Source of the DNA: an uncultured Micromonospora sp.
GTDB lineage: Bacteria; Actinomycetota; Actinomycetes; Mycobacteriales; Micromonosporaceae
NCBI GenBank assembly: GCA_937951935.1
Contig: CALGAM010000120.1
Coordinates: 1 to 17,584, forward strand
Length of the DNA: 17,584 nt
Direction: 5' to 3'
Below the pieces are notes generated by a model that made no database searches, was not told the origin of the DNA, and saw nothing but the letters and a program-made list of their open reading frames with translations. Below are positions 1-6,895 of this stretch, in pieces. Within the stretch, counting starts at the first letter, position 1, and every line of letters starts with the position of its first letter. A program made the translations under genes and the position numbers.

Positions 1-262
1 CCATGAGGTAGTCGAGTCGTTCGACGTACGCGCGGGCCGCCTCGTTCTTCTCCGGAGGCCACACCTCCGTGAGGCGGTCGCGGTACATCTTGAGGCGCGA
101 CAGGTGGGTCGAGCTCAGCTCATACGTCTTCTTCCACTGGCTGGCCCGTTGCCAGTAGCTGTTCGTGTCCTGGTTAACCAGCTTGGCCCACATCTGTTCG
201 ATGTTCTGTTTGAGCCAGTCGGTCTTGCCGGCGTAGCCGCTGCCCCCACCCGCCTCAAGCAT
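1..262 (-). CDS. WXG100-like / type VII secretion-associated protein (partial, C-terminus missing)
   Basis: The visible 87 codons start MLEAGGGSGYAGKTDWLKQN and run off the left edge. The segment is charged and helical, with many Trp and Tyr residues and no signal peptide or TM helix. A motif near residues 67-86 (VWPP, then AA, Y and L at helical spacing) resembles the W-x-G and following helix of WXG100/PPE-like substrates of actinobacterial type VII secretion. The ATG at 262-260 shares one base with the TGA of the upstream gene (TGATG), so the two are probably translationally coupled. The family assignment is inference from pattern; a plain hypothetical protein is possible. That it is a real gene is supported by the coupling and by the non-repetitive, codon-biased reading frame. 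Confidence 0.6.
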   Translation of the reverse strand, partial: MLEAGGGSGYAGKTDWLKQNIEQMWAKLVNQDTNSYWQRASQWKKTYELSSTHLSRLKMYRDRLTEVWPPEKNEAARAYVERLDYLM

Positions 263-735
263 CAGGACACCCCCGAGTTGTCTGTGTAACCGGTCGTTGG
301 CTCGCTACCGCTCGTCGGCGGGCTCTGGTCGCCGTCGGTCTTCGGCGGCGGGGCCACGCCGGTTCGGTCCAGCGCCCGCTCGACCTCCGTGACCCGTGCG
401 TAGGAGAACGCGTCGGAGTTGGCGTAGTTCTGGCTGACGAGCTTGGCGGCGTTGGCGATCCGGTCCGTGCCGTCACCGACGTCCCAGACGCTGTTGGAGG
501 TCTCCTGCTGCGCGTCCCGGTGCGCCTTCATGAAGTAGTACAGCTCGGCGAAGTCACCGGCCACCTCGGGGCGGTCGGCAAGCAGCTCCGCCTGGAGCTC
601 CTCCATGTGCGGCACGTAGTTCTTCCGCACCTCGGCCGCGAGGCTGGCGGCGAACTCTTCCATTCGCTGTATGTCGACCTCGATGCTGCCGTAGTCCCGC
701 AGCCAGGCAGGCCCCCGGTCTTCCTCAGGTATCAA
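262..735 (-). CDS. Small helical protein, possible type VII secretion partner (hypothetical)
   Basis: A 157-residue protein if it starts at TTG 735, which has GGGGAG (741-746) five bases upstream. An in-frame TTG at 792 would add 19 residues but has no clear ribosome site. Residues 1-125 are mostly amphipathic helix (DYGSIEVDIQRMEEFAASLA and similar), with VWDVGDG near 83-89. Residues 126-157 form a Pro/Ser/Thr/Gly-rich acidic tail. There is no signal peptide or TM segment. The gene immediately precedes and overlaps the partial WXG-like gene by one base, so the pair looks like an operon. Paired small helical proteins are typical of WXG100 systems, but no ESX ATPase or secretion component is visible. 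Function unknown. Confidence 0.7.
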   Translation of the reverse strand: MIPEEDRGPAWLRDYGSIEVDIQRMEEFAASLAAEVRKNYVPHMEELQAELLADRPEVAGDFAELYYFMKAHRDAQQETSNSVWDVGDGTDRIANAAKLVSQNYANSDAFSYARVTEVERALDRTGVAPPPKTDGDQSPPTSGSEPTTGYTDNSGVS

Positions 736-800
736 CGGATCTCCCCAGGTGCTACGTACTGCCCCCAGACGTAGGTTAGTGGGTCGGTACAACGTGGGCA

Positions 801-815
801 GCCCCGTTCAGGGGC
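801..815. terminator. Small hairpin between accE and the WXG-like gene
   Basis: Inverted repeat GCCCC-GTTCA-GGGGC, a 5-bp stem with a 5-base loop, lies downstream of the minus-strand carboxylase epsilon gene and upstream of the WXG-like operon. It could be a weak terminator for accE. There is no T-tract, as is usual in high-GC actinobacteria. Weak evidence. Confidence 0.3.
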
Positions 816-860
816 AGAGGTCACGACGGGGTGGTTGTCGGACAGTGCCCGGGGCCGTCG

Positions 861-1088
861 TCAGCGCGGGAGGCCGGAGATGCGCCACGCGTCGCCGCCG
901 ACGCGAGCCGGCAGGCCAGAGGCGGAGACCGTACCGGGCCGGCTGAGGCGGGCCCAGGTCGATGCGTCGGCGAGGCCGGCCGCGGTGTCCGGTCGGGGAC
1001 GCAGCAGGATGGCCCCCACCAGCGCGGCCACTTCCTCCGCGGTGGGAGCGCCTCGGACCACCCGCAGGAGCGGCTCTGCCTCAGCCAT
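861..1088 (-). CDS. accE: Acyl-CoA carboxylase epsilon subunit (AccE/PccE type)
   Basis: A 75-residue protein starting MAEAEPLLRVVRGAPTAEEV and ending WRISGLPR. This is the layout of actinobacterial epsilon subunits: a short N-terminal strand with a V-x-R/K-G-x-P-T-x-E-E motif (here residues 10-19), a variable linker, and a C-terminal Trp-containing tail ending in Pro-Arg. The family binds the carboxyltransferase beta core and raises activity of acetyl/propionyl-CoA carboxylase. The ATG at 1088 is preceded by TATGCT (1096-1101) with a 7-base gap, predicting a leaderless mRNA. An in-frame ATG at 1100 is less likely because it would place the start inside that promoter. The cognate beta gene is 4.2 kb away on the same strand (5246-6859) rather than adjacent. 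Small epsilon genes are often missed by annotation. Confidence 0.85.
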   Translation of the reverse strand: MAEAEPLLRVVRGAPTAEEVAALVGAILLRPRPDTAAGLADASTWARLSRPGTVSASGLPARVGGDAWRISGLPR

Positions 1089-1095
1089 GGCCCCG

Positions 1096-1101
1096 AGCAT
1101 A
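1096..1101 (-). promoter_or_regulatory. -10 box of accE (leaderless)
   Basis: TATGCT on the minus strand, 7 bases before the ATG at 1088, so transcription should begin at or next to the start codon. GAGACA, a 4/6 match to TTGACA, lies 18 bases further upstream. Confidence 0.6.
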
Positions 1102-1165
1102 CGTCTGACGGTTGGCGGATGTCTCAGATGGGCGTGCCGACGGTGTGCTGCGAAACGACGTTCGG

Positions 1166-1171
1166 TACCGT
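1166..1171 (+). promoter_or_regulatory. -10 box of the Ser/Thr kinase gene (leaderless)
   Basis: TACCGT lies 6 bases before the GTG start at 1178. No ribosome-binding site precedes that GTG and no convincing -35 is visible. It forms a divergent pair with the accE promoter inside an 89-bp intergenic region. Confidence 0.55.
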
Positions 1172-1177
1172 CCATAG

Positions 1178-3268
1178 GTGTCCAGTGCGCCCCCACAACT
1201 GATCGGTAACCGCTATCGGCTTGTCGAGCCGCTCGGCCAGGGCGGCATGGGTCGTGTCTGGAAGGCACGCGACGAGGTGCTACACCGCGACGTCGCGATC
1301 AAGGAGTTGGTGCCGCCGCCCGGACTGACCGAGGACGAGCGCCGCGAGATGCGAGAGCGCTCGCTGCGCGAGGCGCGGGCGATCGCCCGGCTCAACCACG
1401 CGAACGTGGTCCGGGTCTTCGACGTGCTGCGGACGGATGGCGATCCGTGGATCGTGATGGAGTACGTCCCGTCCCGGTCGCTGCAGGACGTCCTCACCAC
1501 TGACGGGCCGGTGTCGCCGACCCGGGCCGCCGAGATCGGCCTGGGCGTACTGGGGGCGCTGAAGGCCGCACACCGGGCCGGCGTGATGCACCGGGACGTG
1601 AAGCCCGGCAATGTTCTGCTGGGCGAGGACGGCCGGGTGGTGCTGACCGACTTCGGTCTGGCGACGGTGCCGGGGGATCCGAACGTGACCCGTACCGGGC
1701 TGGTGCTGGGGTCGCCCGCGTACATCGCCCCGGAGCGGGCCAGGGACGGCACGTTCGGTCCGGAGGCCGACCTGTGGTCGCTGGGCGCGACGCTGTACGC
1801 GGCGGTGGAGGGCCAGTCCCCGTACGCCCGGCCGTCGGCGATCGCGACGCTGGCGGCGCTGGCCACCGAGCCGCCGCCGGTGGCGCGCCGGGCCGGTCCG
1901 CTCAAGGCGGTCCTGGCCGGGCTGCTGCAGAAGGACCCGAAGCTTCGTATCAACGCCGACACCGCCGAGCGGCTGCTGCGCCGCGCCGCGGGTCGACGTG
2001 GCCGCCCCGGCCTGTCGCTGCTCGACGGCGTACGTCGGGCGAATCCGCTCGGTTCGCGCGAGTCGGGTGAGCCGCGTACCCGGATCGTGCCGTTGCCGGC
2101 TCCCCGGGCGGGCCAGGAACCACCGGCCGCGCCCACACCGGACGCCGCGGCCCTCGCGGCCGAGCCGGCGGCCGCGTCACCGCCGGCCGCGCCCGACGAC
2201 GCCCCGGTGCCGGCCCCGGCCGAAACCGTGAAGCTGTCGGCGGCGGACAGCGACCTGTCGGCGCCGGAGCGGCCGGCCGAGGAGGAGAAGCCACCGGCCG
2301 ACTCGTCGGCCGAGACGCCGTCGCCCGGGCCGACCCCGTCCGTCGAGCCGACGGTGCTCGTTCCGGCAGGCCGCGCGGCGGCGGAGCAGGTCACGTCGGT
2401 CCCGGCCCCGGAACCGGCCCCGGCGAGACCGGAGGCGGGGCCCACCGAGGTCATCGCGTCTCCCGCGCCGTCGGTCGGCCGGGGGGCGATCCCCGTGGCC
2501 GCGCCGGCGGGGTACGACGAGGCGCGTGCGCGCCGTGACCTGCTGACCGCGGTGACCAGCGACCGCAGGTTGTGGCTGGTCGGCGGCGTGGTCGCCCTCG
2601 TGCTGCTGATGCTCGTGGTGATCGTGCCGCTGACGCGTGGCGACTCGGGCGACGGGGGTACCGACGGCACCGACCCGGTCGCGGACGCGACCAGCCAGGC
2701 GGCGGCGCCCGCGCCGTCCGCCCAGGCGACCAGCGCGTCGCCCACGCCTTCGCCGACCACCCCTGCAGCCCAGCCGTCCGTGACCCCGACCGGCCAGCCG
2801 AACGGGCAGCTGCCGCCGGGCTGGCGCCTGCACCGGGACGAGACCGGCTTCTCCGTGCCGGTGCCGGAGGGCTGGCGGATGATCCGGGAGCGGTGGGGCA
2901 GCGGATGGGACGAGGTGCGGGTCCGCTTCCGCGATCCCAACAGCCCGAGAGCTCTCCTCATCGACCAGAACAACAGCCCGAAGCCGGACCCGGTCGCCGA
3001 CTGGCAGGCCCAGGAGAAGGCCCGCAAGGGCAGGTACCGTGACTACCAGCGGGTGACGATTCGCAGCGTCGACTATTTCGACACCGCCGCCGACTGGGAG
3101 TGGATCTACACCGACAACGGCGTCCGGATGCACGTGCGTAACCGGGGCTTCGTCACGGCCAAGGACAAGGCGTACGCGATCCGCTGGGACACCCCCGCCG
3201 ACGAGTGGGACGAGAACCTGGCCAACTTCCAGATCATCGCGGATGGCTTCCGGCCCGCACGGGACTGA
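1178..3268 (+). CDS. Transmembrane PknB-type Ser/Thr protein kinase with unrecognised extracytoplasmic domain
   Basis: A 696-residue receptor-like Hanks-type kinase. The N-terminal kinase domain (about 13-270) is complete: Gly-rich loop LGQGGMGRVW (19-28), VAIK Lys42, catalytic loop HRDVKPGN (138-145), DFG 158-160 and APE 184-186, so it should be active. Residues 290-445 are a Pro/Ala/Glu-rich low-complexity linker. One TM helix lies at about 465-486. A second Ser/Thr/Pro-rich spacer (490-545) leads to a roughly 150-residue outer domain (546-696) rich in Trp and aromatics, with no PASTA or NHL signature. The GTG at 1178 is chosen because the kinase fold begins at about residue 13 and a TACCGT -10 box lies 6 bases upstream. 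The ligand is unknown. The family phosphorylates cell-envelope and division targets, but none can be named here. Confidence 0.93.
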   Translation: MSSAPPQLIGNRYRLVEPLGQGGMGRVWKARDEVLHRDVAIKELVPPPGLTEDERREMRERSLREARAIARLNHANVVRVFDVLRTDGDPWIVMEYVPSRSLQDVLTTDGPVSPTRAAEIGLGVLGALKAAHRAGVMHRDVKPGNVLLGEDGRVVLTDFGLATVPGDPNVTRTGLVLGSPAYIAPERARDGTFGPEADLWSLGATLYAAVEGQSPYARPSAIATLAALATEPPPVARRAGPLKAVLAGLLQKDPKLRINADTAERLLRRAAGRRGRPGLSLLDGVRRANPLGSRESGEPRTRIVPLPAPRAGQEPPAAPTPDAAALAAEPAAASPPAAPDDAPVPAPAETVKLSAADSDLSAPERPAEEEKPPADSSAETPSPGPTPSVEPTVLVPAGRAAAEQVTSVPAPEPAPARPEAGPTEVIASPAPSVGRGAIPVAAPAGYDEARARRDLLTAVTSDRRLWLVGGVVALVLLMLVVIVPLTRGDSGDGGTDGTDPVADATSQAAAPAPSAQATSASPTPSPTTPAAQPSVTPTGQPNGQLPPGWRLHRDETGFSVPVPEGWRMIRERWGSGWDEVRVRFRDPNSPRALLIDQNNSPKPDPVADWQAQEKARKGRYRDYQRVTIRSVDYFDTAADWEWIYTDNGVRMHVRNRGFVTAKDKAYAIRWDTPADEWDENLANFQIIADGFRPARD

Positions 3269-3296
3269 CCGGAGCAGCCCCGGCAGCCGGGTGTCG

Positions 3297-3326
3297 GCCG
3301 CCGTTGTGGCGGCGCGGTGTGCCGCG
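3297..3326 (+). terminator. Tandem hairpins after the kinase gene
   Basis: Two adjacent perfect hairpins follow the kinase stop codon by about 30 bases: GCCGCC-GTTGT-GGCGGC (3297-3313) and CGCGG-TGTG-CCGCG (3313-3326). They share one base, so they may be alternatives. No T-tract follows. The next gene has its own promoter at 3389, which fits termination here. Confidence 0.5.
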
Positions 3327-3388
3327 CGCGTCGCGGTGCGGGCTGTGCCCTGCACACCGGCGTCGACCGGGATCGCCGTTTCGTGAAC

Positions 3389-3394
3389 TAGGCT
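3389..3394 (+). promoter_or_regulatory. -10 box of the M50 protease gene (leaderless)
   Basis: TAGGCT sits 7 bases before the ATG at 3402, and no Shine-Dalgarno sequence lies between them. No good -35 is visible at 16-18 bases. Confidence 0.6.
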
Positions 3395-3401
3395 CGCTCA
3401 G

Positions 3402-4142
3402 ATGCCGCTGGACGCCGTGACCGAGCTCTGGGGCCGACTCGTCGGGGCGCAGCCGGATCCGCCGCCGTTGCTGGTGCTGCTGACCGGGCTGCTGGCCCTG
3501 GCCGTGGTCGTGACCCGGCTGCCGTGGCGGATCGGACGCAACGCCATCACCATCGCCCACGAGGGCGGGCACGCGCTCGCCGCGTTGCTGACCGGCCGGC
3601 GACTTCAGGGCATCCGGCTGCACTCGGACACCTCCGGGCTCACGCTCTCCGCGGGCCGACCGACCGGCCCGGGGATGGTCGTCACCCTGCTCGCCGGGTA
3701 CGTCGCCCCCTCGTTGGTCGGGCTTGCCGCGGCCGCGGTACTCGCCGGCAACCGGATCACCCTCCTGCTCTGGGTGGCGGTGGCGCTGCTGCTCGCCATG
3801 CTGGTGATGATCCGAAACGTTTACGGCGTACTGTCCGTTGTGGTCACCACGGCGGTCGTGCTCGGGGTGTCGTGGAAGGCGTCGCCGCAGGTGCAGGCCG
3901 CGTTCGCGTACACCGGGGTATGGTTCCTGCTGATCGGCGGCGTCCGGCCGGTGGGTGAGCTGCAGGCGCAGCGCCGGCGCGGGCGGGCGCCGCAGTCCGA
4001 CGCCGACCAGCTCGCCTGGCTGACCGGGGTGCCCGGAGCGGTCTGGGTTGGCCTCTTCGCCGTGGTCAACCTGCTGGCCCTGCTGGCCGGGGCAGCCCTG
4101 CTGGCCGGGCCGGCGCTCGACACCGTCAGCCTGCCGGGCTGA
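3402..4142 (+). CDS. M50-family (site-2-protease-like) membrane metallopeptidase
   Basis: A 246-residue multi-pass membrane protein with the zinc-binding HExxH motif as AHEGGHAL (HEGGH 53-57), just after a first hydrophobic stretch (22-38). Further hydrophobic segments lie near 92-115, 118-136, 142-157, 168-181 and 212-238. An S-D-A-D-Q-L stretch at 199-204 lies between the last two, where the M50B group usually has its third metal-ligand Asp (assignment inferred). No PDZ domain is present. It resembles the Peptidase_M50B proteins common in actinobacteria, whose substrates are mostly unknown; cleavage of membrane-bound regulators is a family expectation. The gene follows the kinase, has its own leaderless promoter, and is 21 bp from the next gene, so those two are probably co-transcribed. 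Confidence 0.85.
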   Translation: MPLDAVTELWGRLVGAQPDPPPLLVLLTGLLALAVVVTRLPWRIGRNAITIAHEGGHALAALLTGRRLQGIRLHSDTSGLTLSAGRPTGPGMVVTLLAGYVAPSLVGLAAAAVLAGNRITLLLWVAVALLLAMLVMIRNVYGVLSVVVTTAVVLGVSWKASPQVQAAFAYTGVWFLLIGGVRPVGELQAQRRRGRAPQSDADQLAWLTGVPGAVWVGLFAVVNLLALLAGAALLAGPALDTVSLPG

Positions 4143-4163
4143 CCCGTACCACCAGAGGATCCC

Positions 4164-5171
4164 ATGCGCTACCTGATCGTCGGTGCCGGCGCGGTCGGCG
4201 GCACCATCGCCGTACGGCTGCACCAGGCCGGCCGGGACGTCGCCGTGGTGGCCCGTGGCGCCCACCTGGAGGCGATCCGGGCACACGGCCTGACCCTGCG
4301 GACCCCGGACGGCGAGTACACCGCGAAACTCCCCGCGTACGGCGATCCGGCGTCCCGCGACGCCGCGGCGGACGAGCCGACCCTCACCCCGGACACCGTG
4401 CTCGTGCTCGCCGTGAAGTCGCAGGACACCGAGGCGGCGCTGCGCAGCTGGGCCGGTCTGCCGGTGGCGGGTGGCGGTGCGGCCGCCGAGCGGCTTCCGC
4501 TGCTGACCGCCCAGAACGGGGTCGCGAACGAACCCGCCGCCGCGCGGCTGTTCGCCCGGGTCCATCCGGTCTGCGTCTGGCTGCCCGCGACCCACCTGGA
4601 GCCGGGCCGGGTGGTGGCGACCGGTCACCCGTACCTCGGCATGCTGCACCTTGGCACGTATCCGCGCGGCTCGGACGAGACGACCCGGCGGATCGCGGAC
4701 GACCTCGCCGCCGCCGGTTTCCTCGCCCCGGTCCGCGACGACGTCATGCGCTGGAAGTACGGCAAGCTGCTCCGCAACCTCAACAACGCCGTCGAGGCGC
4801 TCTTCGGGCGCGTGTCCGACACCGGGCCGACACGGGAGCTGTCCGAGGCGGCACGGGCCGAGGGGGAGGCCGCGCTGCGCGCGGCCGGGATCGCGTTCAC
4901 GTCGGTCGCCGAGGAGACGGCCGAGCGGGGCGACCAGGTCCGCTCGGTCCCGGTCGACGGGGCGGAGCGGCAGGGCAGTTCGACCTGGCAGAGCCTGGCC
5001 CGGTCCGCCGGCTCGGTCGAGACGGACTACCTCAACGGCGAGATCGTGCTGCTGGGCCGGGTGCACGGCGTGCCGACGCCGGTGAACGCGGCCCTGCAGC
5101 GGGCGATGCGCCGGGCGGTCCGGGAGCGGATCCCCGCCGGCGCCTTCCCCGTCGCCGACCTGGGACTCTGA
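4164..5171 (+). CDS. 2-dehydropantoate 2-reductase family protein (PanE/ApbA-like)
   Basis: A 335-residue NADPH-dependent reductase. The Rossmann motif GAGAVGG (7-13) follows strand MRYLIV, VLAVKSQDTEAAL (81-93) matches the family's second nucleotide contact, and TAQNGV (115-120) is the conserved Asn loop. The C-terminal domain has RWKYGKLLRNLNNAVEAL (196-213), containing the catalytic Lys region, and ETDYLNGEIVLLGRVHGVPTPVN (286-308), a hallmark of ketopantoate reductases. If it is true PanE it makes pantoate for coenzyme A; the family also contains paralogs with other 2-oxo acid substrates, so the exact reaction is not settled. The start ATG has AGAGGA (4154-4159) a few bases upstream. It lies 21 bp behind the M50 gene and is convergent with the carboxylase gene. 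Confidence 0.85.
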   Translation: MRYLIVGAGAVGGTIAVRLHQAGRDVAVVARGAHLEAIRAHGLTLRTPDGEYTAKLPAYGDPASRDAAADEPTLTPDTVLVLAVKSQDTEAALRSWAGLPVAGGGAAAERLPLLTAQNGVANEPAAARLFARVHPVCVWLPATHLEPGRVVATGHPYLGMLHLGTYPRGSDETTRRIADDLAAAGFLAPVRDDVMRWKYGKLLRNLNNAVEALFGRVSDTGPTRELSEAARAEGEAALRAAGIAFTSVAEETAERGDQVRSVPVDGAERQGSSTWQSLARSAGSVETDYLNGEIVLLGRVHGVPTPVNAALQRAMRRAVRERIPAGAFPVADLGL

Positions 5172-5196
5172 CCCGGCCCGCGACCGCCCGGGGCGG

Positions 5197-5234
5197 CGGC
5201 CCGGCCGCGGCCGGGCCGGTTGGCCACAGTGGCC
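5197..5234. terminator. Perfect 22-bp palindrome plus second hairpin between convergent genes
   Basis: 5197-5218 is a perfect palindrome with half-site CGGCCCGGCCG. It is followed at 5222-5234 by GGCCAC-A-GTGGCC. Both lie in the 74-bp gap between the stop codons of the reductase (plus) and the carboxylase beta gene (minus), so a bidirectional terminator is the simplest reading. Absence of T-tracts is normal for this base composition. Confidence 0.6.
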
Positions 5235-5245
5235 CGGGCCGGTGG

Positions 5246-6859
5246 TCAGAGCGGGATGTTGCCGTGCTTCTTCGGCGGCAGGGTCTCGCGCTTGGTGCGT
5301 AGCATCCGCAGCGCCTGGACGATCTGGCGGCGGGTCTCGGCGGGGCGGATCACCGCGTCGACGTACCCGCGCTCGGCGGCGATGTACGGGTTGGCGAGGG
5401 TGTCCTCGTACTCCTGGATCTTCTCGGCGCGCAGCGCGGCCGGATCCTCGGCGGCGGCCAGCTCGCTGCGGTAGAGGATGTTCACCGCCCCCTGGGCGCC
5501 CATCACCGCGATCTGCGCGGTCGGCCACGCGAAGTTCAGGTCGGCGCCGAGGTGCTTGGAGCCCATGACGTCGTACGCCCCGCCGTAGGCCTTCCGGGTG
5601 ATCACCGTCACCTTCGGCACGGTCGCCTCGGCGTACGCGTAGATGAGCTTGGCGCCGCGTCGGATGATCCCGTCCCACTCCTGCCCGGTGCCGGGAAGGA
5701 ACCCGGGCACGTCCACGAAGGTCAGCACCGGGATGTTGAAGGCGTCGCAGGTGCGGACGAACCGGGCGGCTTTCTCCGAGGCGGCGATGTCCAGGCAGCC
5801 GGCGAAGTGCATCGGCTGGTTGGCCACCACCCCGACCGGACGTCCCTCGACGCGGCCGAAGCCGACCACGATGTTCTGCGCGTACAGCGGCTGGATCTCC
5901 AGGAACTCGCCGTCGTCGAGGACGTGCTCGATGACCTGGTGCATGTCGTACGGCTGGTTCGCCGAGTCCGGGATGAGCGTGTCCAGCTCCCGGTCGGCGT
6001 CGGTGATCTCCAGGTCGGCGACCACGTCGGTGAGGGCGGGCGGCTCGTCGAGGTTGTTCGACGGCAGGTACGACAGCAGCGTCTTGACGTACTCGATCGC
6101 GTCGGCCTCGTCGGCGGCGAGGTAGTGGGCGTTGCCGCTGCGGGTGTTGTGGGTCCGCGCCCCGCCCAGCTCCTCCATCCCGACGTCCTCGCCGGTCACC
6201 GTCTTGATCACGTCGGGACCGGTGATGAACATGTGCGAGGTCTGGTCGACCATGATGGTGAAGTCGGTCACCGCGGGGGAGTAGACCGCCCCGCCGGCGC
6301 AGGGGCCCATCACCAGCGAGATCTGCGGGATGACCCCGGAGGCGCGGACGTTGCGGAAGAAGATCTCGCCGTACAGGCCGAGGCTGACCACGCCCTCCTG
6401 GATGCGGGCGCCGCCGGAGTCGTTGATGCCGATCACCGGGCAGCCGATCTTCATCGCCAGGTCCATCACCTTGACGATCTTCTCGCCGAAGACCTCGCCC
6501 AGAGAGCCGCCGAAGACGGTGAAGTCCTGGGCGAAGACGCAGACCTTCCGGCCGTCGACCGTGCCGTAGCCGGTCACCACGCCGTCGCCGTACGGGCGGG
6601 TCTTCTCCAGGCCGAAGTTGGTCGACCGGTGTCGGGCCAGCTCGTCCAGCTCCACGAAGGAACCCGGGTCGAGGAGCATCTCGATCCGCTCGCGGGCGGT
6701 CTTCTTGCCCCGAGCGTGCTGCTTCTCCACCGCCCGGGCCGATCCGGCGTGCACCGCCTCGTTCACCCGGCGCTCCAGGTCGGCGATGCGTCCGGCGGTC
6801 GTGTGCGGGTCGGGCTCCCGGCGCGGGTCGGCTCCGGTGCTGGTCTGCTGCGCGGTCAC
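5246..6859 (-). CDS. pccB: Acyl-CoA carboxylase carboxyltransferase (beta) subunit, propionyl-CoA type
   Basis: A 537-residue, full-length carboxyltransferase of the AccD5/PccB group. It transfers CO2 from carboxybiotin to an acyl-CoA, giving methylmalonyl-CoA (or malonyl-CoA). Two crotonase-like halves are intact, with oxyanion-hole loops GPCAGGA (185-191) and GGAYDVM (426-432). The Asp at about 430 corresponds, as I recall the Streptomyces coelicolor PccB structure work, to the residue favouring propionyl-CoA over acetyl-CoA. The C-terminus KKHGNIPL is typical. The GTG at 6859 is chosen because TACGAT (6867-6872) lies 7 bases upstream and the N-terminus fits the family; the long upstream open frame is a shadow of birA. 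The biotin-carrying alpha subunit is not in the window. birA is divergent 36 bp away; the epsilon gene is at 861-1088. Confidence 0.95.
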   Translation of the reverse strand: MTAQQTSTGADPRREPDPHTTAGRIADLERRVNEAVHAGSARAVEKQHARGKKTARERIEMLLDPGSFVELDELARHRSTNFGLEKTRPYGDGVVTGYGTVDGRKVCVFAQDFTVFGGSLGEVFGEKIVKVMDLAMKIGCPVIGINDSGGARIQEGVVSLGLYGEIFFRNVRASGVIPQISLVMGPCAGGAVYSPAVTDFTIMVDQTSHMFITGPDVIKTVTGEDVGMEELGGARTHNTRSGNAHYLAADEADAIEYVKTLLSYLPSNNLDEPPALTDVVADLEITDADRELDTLIPDSANQPYDMHQVIEHVLDDGEFLEIQPLYAQNIVVGFGRVEGRPVGVVANQPMHFAGCLDIAASEKAARFVRTCDAFNIPVLTFVDVPGFLPGTGQEWDGIIRRGAKLIYAYAEATVPKVTVITRKAYGGAYDVMGSKHLGADLNFAWPTAQIAVMGAQGAVNILYRSELAAAEDPAALRAEKIQEYEDTLANPYIAAERGYVDAVIRPAETRRQIVQALRMLRTKRETLPPKKHGNIPL

Positions 6860-6866
6860 GCCCGTG

Positions 6867-6872
6867 ATCGTA
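6867..6872 (-). promoter_or_regulatory. -10 box of pccB (leaderless)
   Basis: TACGAT on the minus strand lies 7 bases before the GTG start at 6859. It is only 11 bases from the birA -10 box on the other strand, so the two polymerase sites overlap and may compete. Confidence 0.6.
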
Positions 6873-6883
6873 ACGATGCCCCG

Positions 6884-6889
6884 TACGCT
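6884..6889 (+). promoter_or_regulatory. -10 box of birA (leaderless)
   Basis: TACGCT lies 6 bases before the ATG at 6896, with no ribosome-binding site. The whole pccB-birA intergenic region is only 36 bp (6860-6895). Confidence 0.6.
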
Positions 6890-6895
6890 GGCCTG

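Noticed and set aside
1089..1268. N-terminal extension of the carboxylase epsilon frame
   Set aside because: It would overlap the kinase start and its promoter, and epsilon subunits are short proteins.
1213..3027. 604-codon open frame antisense to the kinase gene
   Set aside because: Ser/Ala/Gly-rich translation without domains; the plus-strand frame encodes a complete kinase.
5552..6895. Upstream in-frame extension of birA (plus strand) as one 745-residue fusion
   Set aside because: The extension is antisense to pccB and has Asp/His/Val-rich shadow composition; birA has its own ATG and -10 box at 6884-6896.
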